A stretch of DNA of 64,000 nt from CAWBRT01 sp963819175 (GTDB taxonomy: Bacteria; Acidobacteriota; Terriglobia; Terriglobales; Acidobacteriaceae). This document shows, piece after piece, positions 18,089-29,472 of the stretch. A model generated the notes under the pieces. It made no database searches and was not told the DNA's origin. It saw only the letters and a program-made list of their open reading frames with translations. The number at the start of each line of letters is the position of its first letter. Positions within the stretch are counted from its first letter, which is position 1. Location of the stretch: assembly GCA_963819175.1 (NCBI GenBank), contig CAWFVJ010000013.1, positions 434,001-498,000 on the forward strand. The letters are read 5' to 3'. The translations under genes were made by a program, and so were the position numbers.

Positions 18089-18641
18089 TCAGTTTGTTCC
18101 AGCGGGGCAAGTTGAGCCGATCCATTTGCCCGTAAATTCGTTGTTGATGTTTACGGTGTGGCCGTTGCCGGTCGCAGTGCCCTGTGCTGACGCTTTAACG
18201 TTTTCGGAATCCAGGACCTGTACTTTAATGTGGATATCTGTCTGCATACCTTGCTCCCTGCCGGCCGCGCACGACGTTCCCCGCGCGTCCATCTCGCTAC
18301 CCGTGGAACTCAGAACGGTCCAGGTGCACTTGTCGTCAGACTTATTCAACAAGGGAGTTGTATCCAAATCTTTTGCGGTCACACACTTTTGATAAGTTGT
18401 CGTGTGCGGTGTTCCCCCGAACCTGCTGTTGATCATGGCCTCCATGCGGGCGCGTTGCTCGGGCGTCATTCGGTCCATTCTGGCCTGCATGTCGGCGGGG
18501 ATAGGCGGAGTCCCGCTGGCGGTGTTCGGTCTCAGTCACTTGCCAAAGACCCGTCTTAACGTTCAACGGTTGGGGGTTACTATCCGCCAAGAGAACCGTG
18601 GCCCACAAAAGAACCGCACCATACAGAATCGCATTTCGCAT
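18089..18641 (-). CDS. DUF3617-like exported protein (break as read)
   Basis: Short exported protein: signal peptide MRNAILYGAVLLWATVLLAD, then LNVKTGLWQVTET, a mobile helix MQARMDRMTPEQRARMEAM and a C-terminal domain with a conserved Cys in TYQKCVTAKDL, DDKCTWTVLSST and HTVNINNEFTGKW. The 'pLKPGLWE' opening and Cys pattern match the DUF3617 family of unknown function. One base differs near 18527, where TGLWQVTETNTASGTPPIPA would be restored. ATG 18641 is taken as start. Confidence 0.7.
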
Positions 18642-18816
18642 TTTATCCCCCAGAGAGTTATCCAGCACGCCCACGGCACATCTTTTGAAGATGGGGAACA
18701 CATACGCCAGTGTTGCCTCTCTTTCGATAACTGATTTCAACGCGGCGCGCGACTCAGCGGCACCGCCCGAAGCGACGGATCGATGCATTTATCAATCGAG
18801 TGCAAGGATGTTGCGG

Positions 18817-18908
18817 GTGCCCCATACAAGCTTCCTTTGGTGTGGGGTAGTTGCTTTTGTGTAGAAAACTGCCCCACTCAAGCCCAACAACGGGCTTGAA
18901 TGGGCCAC
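18817..18908. repeat. Two adjacent family C palindromes
   Basis: Copy one (18817-18852) has GGGTGCCCCATACAAGC and GTGTGGGGTAGTTG; copy two (18870-18908) has TGCCCCACTCAAGCCCAAC and GGGCTTGAATGGGCCAC. They fill most of the 311-base gap between the DUF3617-like and transporter genes, in which no gene is seen. Confidence 0.7.
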
Positions 18909-18952
18909 TTACCCGTGCAACTCGAAACTCGAAACTGGAAACTGCTTCTCTC

Positions 18953-20375
18953 TCAGGCGTTCTGCCCGATGGCTTTCCTGAGCGGGATACTGAGTGCGAA
19001 GATGGCGAGCCCGGCGGCAACTCCGAGCGCCGCCATCATCAAAAAGAACGACTCCCGCGACATTTTTTCGTAATAAGTGCCCAGGTATCCGGAGAGGAAG
19101 TTGCCGAAGAAACTGGAGAGAAACCACATCCCCATGAGCATGCTCACCAGGCGCGCGGGCGCGACCTTGGTCACCAGCGAGAGGCCTATCGGCGAAAGAT
19201 AGAGTTCGCCCATGGTGTAAATAAACGTGCCGCCTACGAGCCACAGGAAGCTGATCCTCTGGTCCACGCCCAGTCCGGCGGTAATGTAGATGAGAGGCAG
19301 GAAGGACACACCCAGCAAAACGCAGCCCATGGCCATTTTGGTAACGCTCGCCGGTTCCTTGCGGCGGGCCGATTGCCAACCCCAGAACAGGTTCAGCAGC
19401 GGCGTAAACAGGAAGATGAACATCGGATTGATCGACTGGAACCAGGTCGAGGGCATCTCCCAGCCGAGGATATGCCAATCCGTGTTCTTGTCGGCGAACA
19501 ATTGCATGGTGTTGCCCTGCTGCTCGTAAACGCCCCAGAAAACGACGTTCAGCAGGCAGAGAACCACCAGTCCCACAATCGCCTTCCACTGTGCGGGCGT
19601 GAGCTTGGCGTGCTCGGTGTGCGTCTGCTTGGCACGCGCCAGTTGATCCGGCGCCAGGTATTTTTGTCCCCAAAGGTAGAGCACCAACCCGGCGACCATG
19701 CCGACGCCGGCAGCCGCAAAGCCGTAGTGCCAGCCGTAGACCTGCCCCAGCGTTCCGCAAACCAGCGGTGAAAAAAACGCGCCCAGGTTGATGCCCATGT
19801 AGAAGATGGTGAAGGCGCGGTCGCGGCGCGGATCATCCGGCGGATAAAGGCTGCCGACCTGGGTGGAGATGTTGGGTTTGAAGCAGCCGTTTCCCAGGAT
19901 GAGGAAACACAACGCTACCAGGAACATCGACTCGACGGCCATCAGAAAGTGGCCGATCGCCATCAGCACCCCGCCGACGACCACGGTCTTGCGCTGCCCC
20001 AGCAGCCGGTCCGCCAGCATGCCTCCGAAAAACGGGGTGAGATAGACGAACCCGGTGTAGAGTCCATAGATTTCCGACGAGAGCGGCTGCACCGTCATCG
20101 GCCCGAAGACGGCTTCGATGGCATGCCGCAGCGGAGCGAATCCGAATGACATACGCGCTGCCGGTTTCGACGCGATGGATCAGGTAGTTGACCATGTACA
20201 GGACCAGAAGCGCCCGCATGCCGTAGTAGGAGAAGCGCTCCCACATCTCGGTGAAAAACAGCACAAACAAGCCAACCGGATGACCCAGAATGGTTTTTTG
20301 CATGCGGACTGCCTCGGAAGGCGGCACAGAGCCAGCCGCATTGCTCTCAATACCCGTTGCGTTCGTATCGCTCAC
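18953..20375 (-). CDS. POT/PTR-family proton-dependent peptide transporter (break as read)
   Basis: Inner-membrane major-facilitator protein that imports di- and tripeptides with protons. The N-terminal helix has the family signature FFTEMWERFSYYGMRALL (ExxER) and later GVYEQQGNTMQLFADKNTDW and GELYLSPIGLSLVTKVAP, all typical of the DtpT-like group. About 14 hydrophobic segments are evident over some 470 residues. A frame change lies near 20150, between YLIHRVETGSA and FGFAPLRHAIEAVFG. GTG 20375 (SDTNATG) is a plausible start. Confidence 0.88.
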
Positions 20376-20584
20376 GTTCGTAGTCCTAACCCGGCGCCGG
20401 CTTCGGCACCCCTGTTGCAACTGAGATGCAGCCTCTCACAATGAGGACAGCGCACGGGCGTTCGCCAACCATCACTGGCTGGTATTCGTATGATAGACGT
20501 GGCGAGCCGTTGCAAGAACCCGGAATCGGGCAACGTAGCTCTTGCCTCTGCGCCCGCAAACTGCGAAGATTCAGGCAGAGAGCC

Positions 20585-21109
20585 GTGAGCGAGAATCCGC
20601 CGACGTCCAAAAAGTCTGTTCGTGAGTTTTCCGCTGGTGGCGTAGTGCTGCGCCGCATGCGCGGGCAGTGGCACATCGCTGCCATTGAACCCAACATCGT
20701 CAATGCCGACAGCATCACGCGCAACGCCGTCAAACTGCGCCGCCGCCCGGCTATTCTTGCCCTGCCCAAGGGAGCCATCGATAAGGGTGAAGTCGCCGAG
20801 CAGAGCGCCATCCGCGAAGTGCTGGAGGAAACCGGCCTGATGGTGCAGTTGATCGCCAAGCTGACCGATATCAAATACTTTTACGTGCGCTCCTGGGGAG
20901 GGCGTGAACGCGTCTTCAAGGTCGTAACCTTCTTCCTGTTCCGCTATGCCTCGGGCCGCCTGGGAGAGATTCAGCCCGCCATGCGCAAGGAGGTGCGGCG
21001 GGCAGTCTGGCTGCCGTTGGAGCAGGCCAACCAGAAGCTTACCTACCCCGGTGAACGGCAAGTGGCCCAGATAGCCCGGAAGTACGTCCGGGCGCACCCG
21101 GAACTCTGA
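20585..21109 (+). CDS. Nudix hydrolase
   Basis: A 174-residue protein with a complete Nudix box, GAIDKGEVAEQSAIREVLEE followed by TGL, preceded by REFSAGGVVLRRM and ILALPKG. After the box come strands with WGGRERVFKVVTFFLFRY. It resembles bacterial diadenosine-polyphosphate/MutT-type enzymes; the substrate is not known. GTG 20585 fits the onset of homology (SENPPTSKKSVREFSAGG). It diverges from the peptide transporter. Confidence 0.85.
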   Translation: MSENPPTSKKSVREFSAGGVVLRRMRGQWHIAAIEPNIVNADSITRNAVKLRRRPAILALPKGAIDKGEVAEQSAIREVLEETGLMVQLIAKLTDIKYFYVRSWGGRERVFKVVTFFLFRYASGRLGEIQPAMRKEVRRAVWLPLEQANQKLTYPGERQVAQIARKYVRAHPEL

Positions 21110-21231
21110 TCCCGGAGCGCTAAAGTCAGCGCTGGTTATGCGTCACTCTTTCGCGTGACCTACCGCACGAAAATCGCCGTTCTCCGCTGCTGGAGCCACT
21201 TTAAGCGAATATTATGGCGGTATGAATTTAC

Positions 21232-21260
21232 TTGACTGGATCAGAGTAGTTCTCTAAAGT
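21232..21260 (+). promoter_or_regulatory. Possible promoter upstream of fadN
   Basis: TTGACT at 21232-21237 and TAAAGT at 21255-21260 are 17 bases apart. Together with the hairpin at 21277-21323 this suggests either a promoter with a leader attenuator or a short RNA of about 65 bases. Weak evidence, from sequence match only. Confidence 0.35.
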
Positions 21261-21276
21261 AGGTTCAATTAAATAA

Positions 21277-21333
21277 AGGCGCGCGTCGTTGCCATCCTCA
21301 CCCCACATTTTCGGCGCGCGCCTGTCTCTTTTT
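21277..21333 (+). terminator. Possible terminator/attenuator hairpin before fadN
   Basis: AGGCGCGCG (21277-21285) and CGCGCGCCT (21315-21323) form a perfect 9-bp stem with a 29-base loop, followed shortly by CTCTTTTTA. It ends 172 bases before fadN and more than 160 bases after the Nudix gene. Confidence 0.5.
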
Positions 21334-21504
21334 AGGGCCATTTTCAGCCGACCCAACCCCAGACAAGTTCTTCAAATTCAACCGAATACGGCACCTTGGC
21401 CACCTTAACTTCTTAGTAAATCTCCCTTTCCCGCCTTTTCGACATCCAACTTTGGTTAGCTGCTGCTCCGGCCCACGATTCCCAGGCGGCAGAGATACGA
21501 CCCA

Positions 21505-24002
21505 ATGCGCAACACGATTGAAAAGGTAGCCGTACTCGGCGCCGGAACCATGGGTTCCCGGATAGCCGCTCATCTGGCCAATGCCGGAATCCGTTCCGTG
21601 CTCCTGGATATGGCCCCTTGCTCTTGCCAAGCGACGGGAGCAACGGGCAAAAATGCTTCGGAGTCTGGCGCTACCCGCAGCCGTCTGGCCGCCGCCGGAC
21701 TGGAAAACGCCCGCCGGTCGAAGCCCGCCGCGTTCTTTGAAGCCTCTCTGTCGCGTCTGGTCACCGTCGGGAACTTCGATGACAATCTCGGCTTGATCGC
21801 CGACTGCGACTGGATTATCGAAGCCGTCGTCGAAGACCTGGACATTAAACGCGCGTTGCTTGGCAAGGTTGCCCAGATTCGCCGGCCCGGAACGATCGTC
21901 ACCACCAACACCAGCGGTCTGCCGGTCGCGAAGATTTGCGAGGGATTTCCCGAAGAGTTTCAGCGGCACTGGTTCGGCACCCATTTTTTTAATCCCCCGC
22001 GTTACATGCGCCTGCTGGAGATCATTGCCACCCCGGCGGCCGATCCCGAGGCCATTCGTTCGCTGGCGCAGTTCTGCGATCTGCGTCTGGGCAAGGGCAT
22101 TGTCTACGCCAACGACACGCCCAATTTCGTCGCCAACCGCATCGGCATCTTCGGCATGCTCAACGCCGTTCGGCTGATGCAGCAGATGGATTTGACGATC
22201 GAGGAGGTGGACGCGCTCACCGGCACTGCCGTCGGCTGGCCCCGGTCCGCCACTTTCCGCACCATCGACATGGTTGGACTCGACATCGTCGGACACGTTG
22301 CCGCCAACCAGGCCCGCGTCCAGGATGAGCGCTGCGAACTGACGATCCCCGATTTCTTCCGCCAGATGATCGAGCGCAAGTGGCTTGGCGACAAGACCAA
22401 CGGCGGCTTCTACCGCAAACAACGCGGTGCCTCGGGCGAAGAGCGGCAGGCGCTCGACTGGAAGACCGTCGAGTATCGTCCGCGACGCAAGCCCAACTTT
22501 GCCGCGCTGGAGATGGCCAAAGGCATCGATGATCTCGGCGCGCGCCTGAAAACTCTGATCGGCGATGGCCGTCAAAAACAGGACAAAGCCGGGCAGTTCC
22601 TCTGGACCGCGTTGAGCGAGCTGTGGCTTTACTCGGCCAATCGCATTCCTGAAATCGCTTCCAGCATCGCCGATATCGATCGCGCCATGCGCCTTGGCTT
22701 CAACTGGGAACTTGGTCCGTTCGAGTTGTGGGACGCCTGCTGGCGTCGAATCCACCGTCGCCCGCATGCGCGCCGAAGGCCGGACGATACCCGCCAACGT
22801 CGAGCGAGTGCTGGGCAGCGAACGCCGCTGCTGGTATGAGTGCGCTCCAGGCACGCACTCGGGACGCCGCTACTTCGATCTGGCGAGCGGCGAGTGCGAA
22901 TACAGGGACGAAGAAGTCCCCGCTGGCGTGAGCTCCGTGACGGTGATGAAGAAGAGCAACGGCGAAGTGAAGCGCAATGCCGGGGCCTCGCTCATAGACC
23001 TCGGCGACGGCGTGGGCTGCATCGAGTTCCACTCCAAGATGAACGCCATTGGGCCCGACATCGGCCAGCTTATCTCGCAGACGCTTGGCTTCGCCCCGGG
23101 ATTCGACCTGTCGATGGGAGCGTCGGCCGCAAAGCCCGATGGTCCGGGCGCCAACTTCGAAGCCTTTGTCATAACCAACGACGGCGCCAATTTTTCGGTG
23201 GGCGCCAACCTCATGCTGGTGCTGATGGCCGTGCAGGAGCAGGAATGGGATGAGATCGATCAGATGGTGCGCGCCTTCCAGAGCATGACGCAGGCCATCA
23301 AGTTTTCGCCCAAGCCCGTGGTGATTGCGCCGTTCAACCTAGCGCTTGGCGGCGGCTGCGAAATCGCGTTGCACGCCCCGGTTCGCCAAGCCCATGCCGA
23401 ACTCTATATGGGACTGGTGGAAAGCGGGGTCGGCCTGCTGCCCGCCGGAGGCGGCTGCAAAGAAATGCTGCTGCGGGCGCTCGACGCGGCCTCTACGCGT
23501 TCGCCCCGAAGGGCGGGGAGAGTCGGTCGAGGTGGTCGAGGGCCTCAGGCGCACCTTCGAAACCATAGCCATGGCAAAGGTTTCTACCTCGGCGGCTGAA
23601 GCGCGTTCGCTCGGCTTTCTTGGCCCTCGCGACGCCATCTCGATGAACCGGGACCGCATTCTCTGCGACGCCAAAACACGTGCGCTGCAGATGGTGAGGG
23701 CCGGCTACAAGCCGCCGATTCCGCGTACAGACCTGGCAGCGCCCGGCGAAAACATGCTTGCGACCTTGAAGCTGGGCGCGCATCTGATGCGCCAGGGAGA
23801 TTACATCAGCGATCACGAGGTGAAGATTGCCAACCGGATCGCCGAAGTGCTCTGCGGAGGCGCCGTCTCTCCGGGAACACCGGTTAGCGAACAGTACCTG
23901 CTCGACCTCGAGCGCGAGCACTTCAAAGGGCTTTGCGGGGAGAAGAAGACGGTGGAGCGCATTGCCTACACGCTGAAGACCGGCAAGGTGATGCGGAACT
24001 AG
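21505..24002 (+). CDS. fadN: 3-hydroxyacyl-CoA dehydrogenase / enoyl-CoA hydratase, FadN type (two breaks as read)
   Basis: Multifunctional beta-oxidation enzyme of about 830 codons. It opens with the NAD-binding VAVLGAGTMGSRIAAHLANAG, then DCDWIIEAVVEDLDIKRALL, TTNTSGLPVAKI, the dehydrogenase HWFGTHFFNPPRYMRLLEII and VYANDTPNFVANRIG. After the second dehydrogenase domain comes a crotonase-like domain with CIEFHSKMNAIG, FVITNDGANFSVGANLML and PFNLALGGGCEIALHA. Dehydrogenase-first order matches Bacillus FadN rather than E. coli FadB. Frame changes lie near 22735 and 23500. It leads a fadN-fadA-fadE cluster on one strand. Confidence 0.9.
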
Positions 24003-24062
24003 ATGTGCTGTTTCGGACAGAGATTAGTGCAGTTGGCAGAGATGTTGTCGCCCGAAGATGAA

Positions 24063-24158
24063 CGTCATTCCGAGCGAGCGATTAGCGAGCTCGAGGAATC
24101 TTGTGTGTTCTTTCTTGCTGTAGAAACACAAGATCCCTCCACTTCGGTCGGGATGACG
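24063..24158. repeat. Family A palindrome, variant
   Basis: CGTCATTCCGAGCGAGCG begins and TCGGTCGGGATGACG ends the element; inner arms CTTGTGT and ACACAAG are also inverted. It lies in the 253-base gap between fadN and fadA. Confidence 0.65.
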
Positions 24159-24255
24159 CCTCTTATCAACAAGGGGATACACCAACGGTGGAACTGGATT
24201 AGCGCTCGTAGTATTGAGTGCTGGTTTTACAAATCAAGTTTCTGGAATCTAAAAC

Positions 24256-25461
24256 ATGCGTGAAGTGGTAATTGCATCTTGTGTCCGCACGGCCGTTGGC
24301 CGCGCCTACAAAGGCACTCTGCGCGCCAGCCGTCCTGACGATCTTGCGGCCATCGCCATCAAGGGTGCGCTCGCAAGCGTGCCACAGATGGATCTTCGCG
24401 AGATCGAAGACGTGATTCTCGGCTGCGCCATGCCGGAAGCCGAGCAGGGACTGAACGTCGCCCGCATCGCCTCGCTTCGCGCCGGGCTCCCGGTTGAAAC
24501 CTCGGCGATGACCATCAATCGCTTTTGCTCCTCCGGCTTGCAGGCCATTGCCATGGCCGCCGAACGCATTATGGCGGGCGGGGTTGAGGCCATTATCGCC
24601 GGCGGCACGGAATCGATGTCGATGATTCCCATGGGCGGCCACAAGGTCTCGGCCAATCCATGGCTGGTGTCGAACTACCCAGACTCCTATCTCTCGATGG
24701 GCCTCACCGCCGAACGGGTCGCCGCGCGCTTCGGAATCACGCGCGAGCAGGCCGACGAATTCAGCTACCAGAGCCATCAGAAAGCGCTGCGGGCCATTGC
24801 CGCCGGCAATTTCCACGACGAGATCGTGCCGGTGCCCGTCACCTTTACCACGCCGGCTCACAGCTCCGGCGGGCGCGGCGGCACGGCTCTGAAGCTGGCG
24901 ACCGAGCAGATCGTCTTCGCCGTCGACGAAGGCCCGCGCGCCGATACCACGCTGGAAGCGTTGGCCGCTTTGCGGCCCGCATTCCACGCCAAGGGAACGG
25001 TCACGGCCGGCAACTCTTCGCAAATGTCCGACGGGGCGGCAGCCGCCCTCGTGATGTCGGCGGAAAAAGCGCGTCAACTGGGCATCAAACCGCTGGCCCG
25101 CTACGTGGCCTTCGCTACGGCGGGCTGCAAGCCCGAAGAAATGGGCCTAGGCCCGGTGTATGCCATTCCGAAGGCGCTCAAGATGGCCGGCCTCTCGCTT
25201 TCCGATATCGAGTGCATTGAACTAAACGAGGCCTTCGCGGCTCAGGCGCTCGCTGTGTTCGGGGAATTGGGGCTAGACCCCGCCAAGGTCAACCCCAACG
25301 GCGGAGCCATTGCGCTCGGGCACCCCTTGGGTTGCACCGGTGCAAAGCTCACGGCCACCATTCTGCGCGAACTCCGGCGCCGTGCGGGTCGCTATGGCTT
25401 GGTGACGATGTGTGTAGGCGGCGGCATGGGCGCGGCAGGCATATTCGAGAGCATCGCGTAG
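24256..25461 (+). CDS. fadA: Acetyl-CoA acyltransferase (3-ketoacyl-CoA thiolase)
   Basis: Performs the thiolytic last step of fatty-acid beta-oxidation. The 401-residue frame is intact, with nucleophilic Cys in TINRFCSSGLQAIAMA, the CoA-binding GNSSQMSDGAAA, ELNEAFAAQALA, the catalytic His in NPNGGAIALGHPLGCTG and the second Cys in TMCVGGGMG. It follows fadN and precedes the acyl-CoA dehydrogenase, so its job in beta-oxidation is well supported. Confidence 0.95.
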   Translation: MREVVIASCVRTAVGRAYKGTLRASRPDDLAAIAIKGALASVPQMDLREIEDVILGCAMPEAEQGLNVARIASLRAGLPVETSAMTINRFCSSGLQAIAMAAERIMAGGVEAIIAGGTESMSMIPMGGHKVSANPWLVSNYPDSYLSMGLTAERVAARFGITREQADEFSYQSHQKALRAIAAGNFHDEIVPVPVTFTTPAHSSGGRGGTALKLATEQIVFAVDEGPRADTTLEALAALRPAFHAKGTVTAGNSSQMSDGAAAALVMSAEKARQLGIKPLARYVAFATAGCKPEEMGLGPVYAIPKALKMAGLSLSDIECIELNEAFAAQALAVFGELGLDPAKVNPNGGAIALGHPLGCTGAKLTATILRELRRRAGRYGLVTMCVGGGMGAAGIFESIA

Positions 25462-25505
25462 AGCAGGTCTGAACAAGTAACGGTTTTGAGGGAGTACGGC
25501 TGAAG

Positions 25506-25591
25506 TGTCATTCTGAGTAAGCGTAGCGAGCGAAGAATCATGCTTTTGATTCGGATGAATACATAGATCCTTCGCTGCGTTCAGGATGACA
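25506..25591. repeat. Family A palindrome
   Basis: Left arm TGTCATTCTGAGTAAGCGTA, right arm CCTTCGCTGCGTTCAGGATG plus ACA, in the 274-base gap between fadA and fadE. It can form a long imperfect hairpin. Confidence 0.75.
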
Positions 25592-25735
25592 CCTCGAAGA
25601 ACAAGTTTTCGTGAATGAATTTCAACATCGCACCTCTGAAAAATGGAATCTAAACGATTTGTGAATGGCAGGTCTTTGTAGTGCTTCACTTGTTTCAATC
25701 GGGCGCAGCTTGAGTTCTGACTGAAAGGAAGTCGC

Positions 25736-27525
25736 ATGGCTAGCACAATATCTCCAATTACTCCGGCCAAAGTTTCCGGCGGAATTTTTCTGATCTCCGA
25801 ACCTCGTCCCGACGAGGTCTTCACCCCTGAAGACTTTGACGATCAGCATCGGCTCATCGCGCAGACCGCGGAAGAGTTCGCCGACAACGAGATCATGCCC
25901 GTGGCCGGCAAGATCGAGCAGAAGGACTACGCGCTCTGCCGCGAGTTGTTGAAGAAGGCCAGCGATCTGGGCCTCACTTCGGTTGATGTCCCCGAGGAGT
26001 ACGGCGGCTCGGACATGGACAAGGTTTCCTCGGCCATCATTGCCGACCGCACCTCCAAGTCGGCCAGCTTCAGCGTTACCTGGGGAGCGCACGCCGGCAT
26101 CGGCACTCTGCCCATCGTCTATTTCGGCACCGAGCGAGCAGAAGCGGAAGTATCTGCCCAAACTGGCCAGCGGCGAATGGATTGGCGCCTATGCGCTTTC
26201 CGAGAGTTCCAGCGGCTCCGATGCCCTGAATTGCCGCACCCGCGCCGTGCTTTCGCCCGATGGCGGGCATTACCTGCTGAACGGCGAAAAGATGTGGATC
26301 ACCAACGCCGGTTTCGCCGATCTGTTCATCGTGTTTGCCAAAGTCAACGGCGAAAAGTTTACCGCGTTCATCATTGAGCGCACCTTCCCGGGGATCACGC
26401 CGGGCGCGGAAGAGCACAAGCTTGGCATTCGCGGCTCCAGCACCTGCCCGCTCATCCTCAACGATTGCCAGGTGCCGGTGGAAAACGTTCTGGGCGAAGT
26501 GGGCCGCGGACACATCATCGCCTTCAACATCCTCAACGTCGGACGTTTCAAGCTGGGCGCTGCCTGTGTGGGAGGCGCGCGCGCCAGCCTGCAAAACGCC
26601 ATCGGATGGGCCAAGGAACGCAAGGCTTTCCACAAGACGATTGCCGACTTCGGTCTGGTGCGCGAAAAGGTCGCGCAGATGGCTACCCAGATCTACGTTG
26701 GCGAGTCGATGATTTACCGCACCGTCGGCATGATGGACAGCGCACTCGGGCAGATCGACAAGCACTCAGAGGGCGCCACCATGGAAATTCGCCGCGCCAT
26801 CGAGGAGTACGCCGTCGAGTGCTCGGTCATCAAGGTCTGGTGCTCGGAGCTGCTCGATTTCGTCGTCGACGAAACCATGCAGATCTATGGCGGCTACGGC
26901 TTTGTCGAAGAGTATCCCGCCGAGCGCGCCTATCGCGACTCGCGTGTCAACCGCATCTTCGAAGGCACCAATGAGATCAACCGCCTCATCATCACCGGAT
27001 GGCTGCTCAAGCGCGCCATGAGCGGACAGCTTCCCTTGCTGCCTGCCATCAAGAAGCTGATGGACGAAGTGATGAGCGGTCCCTCGTTCGGCGACGAAGC
27101 CGAAGGCCCGCTGGCCGCCGAGTGCGCATTGCTGGCGAACGCTAAGAAGATGTGCCTGTTTGTCGCCGGCGCCGCCTCGCAGAAATACATGGACAAGATG
27201 GCCGACCATCAGGAAGTGATGGCCGCCATCGCCGACATGGTCATCGAATGCTACGCCATGGACAGCGCGCTGGCACGCGCTCTGAAGCTGGCCTCTCCGG
27301 AAGGCTCTACGCCGGCGGCCATGACGCAAATCTATTTTTCCGGAGCCGATGTCGCGCATCGAGGCCGCAGCCCGAAAGGTCCTGGCCTGCATCGCCGAGG
27401 GCGACATGCTGCGCACGCAAATGGCGATCCTGCGGCGGCTGGCAAAACATGAGCCCGCCAACGTTATCGCCTTGCAGGAACAGGTTGCGGCCCGAACTCT
27501 CGAGGCGGGCAAATACGTTCTGTAG
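25736..27525 (+). CDS. fadE: Acyl-CoA dehydrogenase, FadE type (two breaks as read)
   Basis: FAD-dependent dehydrogenase catalysing the first beta-oxidation step, about 596 codons. Blocks include LGLTSVDVPEEYGGSDMD, YALSESSSGSDALN, GEKMWITNAGFADLFIVF, LGIRGSSTCPLILNDC, MQIYGGYGFVEEYPAERAYR and RIFEGTNEINRL with the catalytic Glu. The C-terminal helical extension after about residue 400 matches the long VLCAD-like form paired with FadN/FadA. Frame changes lie near 26135 (FGTEEQKRKYLPKLASGEW restored) and 27350. Ends with QEQVAARTLEAGKYVL. Confidence 0.9.
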
Positions 27526-27708
27526 CCCGCGATTGAGGGCTCAACCAGGCGCCTTTTTCGTCCGGCAGCCAGGTACCCGAAACGTACCCGGCGCGGACGG
27601 GAATGTTTCTTTGATCCGGCAGCTCTCGTTGTAAAATTCCGCAAGTGTCCCCGGCACGCGCCCCAGTTGCGCGTGTTGGGGCAGAAGAGTTTGTTCCCTG
27701 GAGAGCAC

Positions 27709-27931
27709 GTGAAGAAAATTACAGCCTTTATCCTGTTTGTCCTTCTCGGTCTGGCGCTTTCGGTTCCGCCCGTTGTCCATGCCGACTCGCCCGCGCACCA
27801 CAAGGCGACGAAGAACTCGCAGAAGGCGTACAAGAAGACCCTGAAGCATCAAAAGAAGGCGCAACAAGAAGAACATGAAATCGCAAAAGAAGGCGACCAA
27901 GAACTGGAAGAAGCAGCACGCGGGCCACTGA
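27709..27931 (+). CDS. Small exported Lys/His/Gln-rich protein (break as read)
   Basis: GTG 27709 begins KKITAFILFVLLGLALSV, a signal peptide cleaved after VVHA, followed by a highly basic repeat-like tail (HHKATKNSQKAYKKTLKHQK). One base change near 27860 moves to the frame reading MKSQKKATKNWKKQHAGH and a stop at 27929; without it the frame runs on into unrelated sequence. The mature protein would be about 50 residues, nearly all Lys, Gln, His, Asn and Ala. Function unknown; it could bind anionic surface polymers or nucleic acid, which is speculation. Confidence 0.55.
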
Positions 27932-28061
27932 TCGCCTCGGTTGATGCCAGCCTGAGCGCCACTCGCCGCGAGGCCGCCGCGCGGCCGCGTTGTCCATGGC
28001 GAGCGTCTCTATGCACGTTACGGCTTCCCGTGCGGGCGCCGGGTGCCACAGGTTCCGCGAC

Positions 28062-28202
28062 GCGCTAACCTGGAATTCCAGTGTAGCGTCCCAGAAGTTT
28101 GGGAATAAACTGCTGAAGTGTCATTCTGAGAGAGCGTAGCGAGCGAAGAATCTATGTATTTGATTCGTAATTCATAGATCCTTCGCTGCGCTCAGGATGA
28201 CA
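28062..28202. repeat. Composite 140-base repeat including a family A palindrome
   Basis: GCGCTAACCTGG at 28062, then AGTGTAGCGTCCCAGAAGTT and a full family A element (28119-28202). The same order, with minor changes, occurs at 32064-32205. It lies in the 388-base gap (27932-28319) that holds no gene. Confidence 0.7.
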
Positions 28203-28319
28203 CTTCGAAGACAGTTTTCCATCCCGGGCGCTGCCGGACTGCCGTCCGCCGTGGTGTATGCTGGAAGTCTCTGGAACAGATAGCACAACGAATTCAATTA
28301 CCTCTTCCAGGAGGTCGTC

Positions 28320-29437
28320 ATGGAGTTTTCCAGCCCATCCCGGATTGTCCGGAAGCTGCCAATCGTTCTTTTGCTTGTCCTGCTTGTCGCTGGTTTGTTG
28401 CTGGCGGGTTGCGGGTCGTCGGGCAATGGCATCAGCTCGATCACAAGCACGGTGGGTGGTTTGAGCAACTCGCGAGGGCTCGCCGTGGATTCCTCGCGTA
28501 ATGTCTTCATAGCCGACTCAGGTCACCATGTCATCCGCGAAGCTAACCGTTCCACTGGCCTGATGACCTCGATTGCGGGCACCCTCAGCTCGAATGGATA
28601 TAGCGGAGATGGCGGCCTCGCGACGAGCGCGAAACTGAGTTTCCCGCAGGGCGTGGCCATGGATTCCGCTGGAAACCTCTTCATCGCCGACACGGGCAAC
28701 AACGTCATCCGTAAGGTCACCGCCACCACTCAAGTGATCTCCACGATTGCAGGAACCGGCACTGCGGGATTTGCCGGAGACAACGGCGCCGCCACCGGCC
28801 AGGCGCAATGCTGAATGGCCCCCTGGCCGTGGCGCTGGACTCCTCCGGAAACCTCCTTTACATCGCCGACACGGGCAACAACGTCATCCGTAAGATCGTT
28901 CTCTCGACGGGCGTGATTACCACCGTGGCGGGAACCCGGCCCCCCGCGGTCGGCAGTTACAGCGGCGATGGCGGGCTGGCGACGAGCGCGAACTTGAATC
29001 GTCCGCAGTCCGTGGCGGTGGACTCCTCCGGGAACCTCTACATCGCCGATACAGCAAACATTGTGATCCGTGAGGTTTCTGGCGGCAACATCACCACCGT
29101 CGCTGGAAACAACACCTCCGGAGGCGGGTGCCAGACCAGCACCAACTGCAACAATGCCGGCCCAGCCACCAGCGCGCAACTGAATAATCCCCAGGGGGTA
29201 GCGGTCGACTCCTCCGGAAACATCTACATCGCCGATACCGGCAACAATATCATCCGCAAGGTCGCCGGCGGTAACATCTCGACCGTGGTCGGCAACGGCA
29301 CGGCAGGCTTCGGCGGCGACGGCAGTTCGGCCACCAGAGCTGAACTGCTCTCCCCCAATGCACTCGCCTTCGATTCTTCGGGAACCTTGTACATCGACGA
29401 CGCGGGCAACAACGTCATACGAAAGGTTAGCTTCTAG
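28320..29437 (+). CDS. NHL-repeat lipoprotein (break as read)
   Basis: Exported beta-propeller protein. Residues about 12-31 are a lipoprotein signal, LLLVLLVAGLLLAGCGSSG, with the acylated Cys in LAGC. The rest is at least five NHL-type repeats of the pattern GVAVDSSGNLYIADTGNNVI followed by RKV, separated by TVAGNGTAGFGGDG-type linkers. NHL propellers usually bind proteins or glycans. A frame change near 28803 (GAATGQAQ-LNGPLAVAL) is the only break. The nearly identical repeat units favour recombination as well as assembly errors. Confidence 0.85.
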
Positions 29438-29472
29438 AGCGGTTTCAGAGTTGGCACTTGATATCATCGCCG

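Noticed and set aside
18817..18908. Paired palindromes as a CRISPR array
   Set aside because: Copies are inverted and isolated, without regular spacers or cas genes; they belong to a scattered intergenic family.
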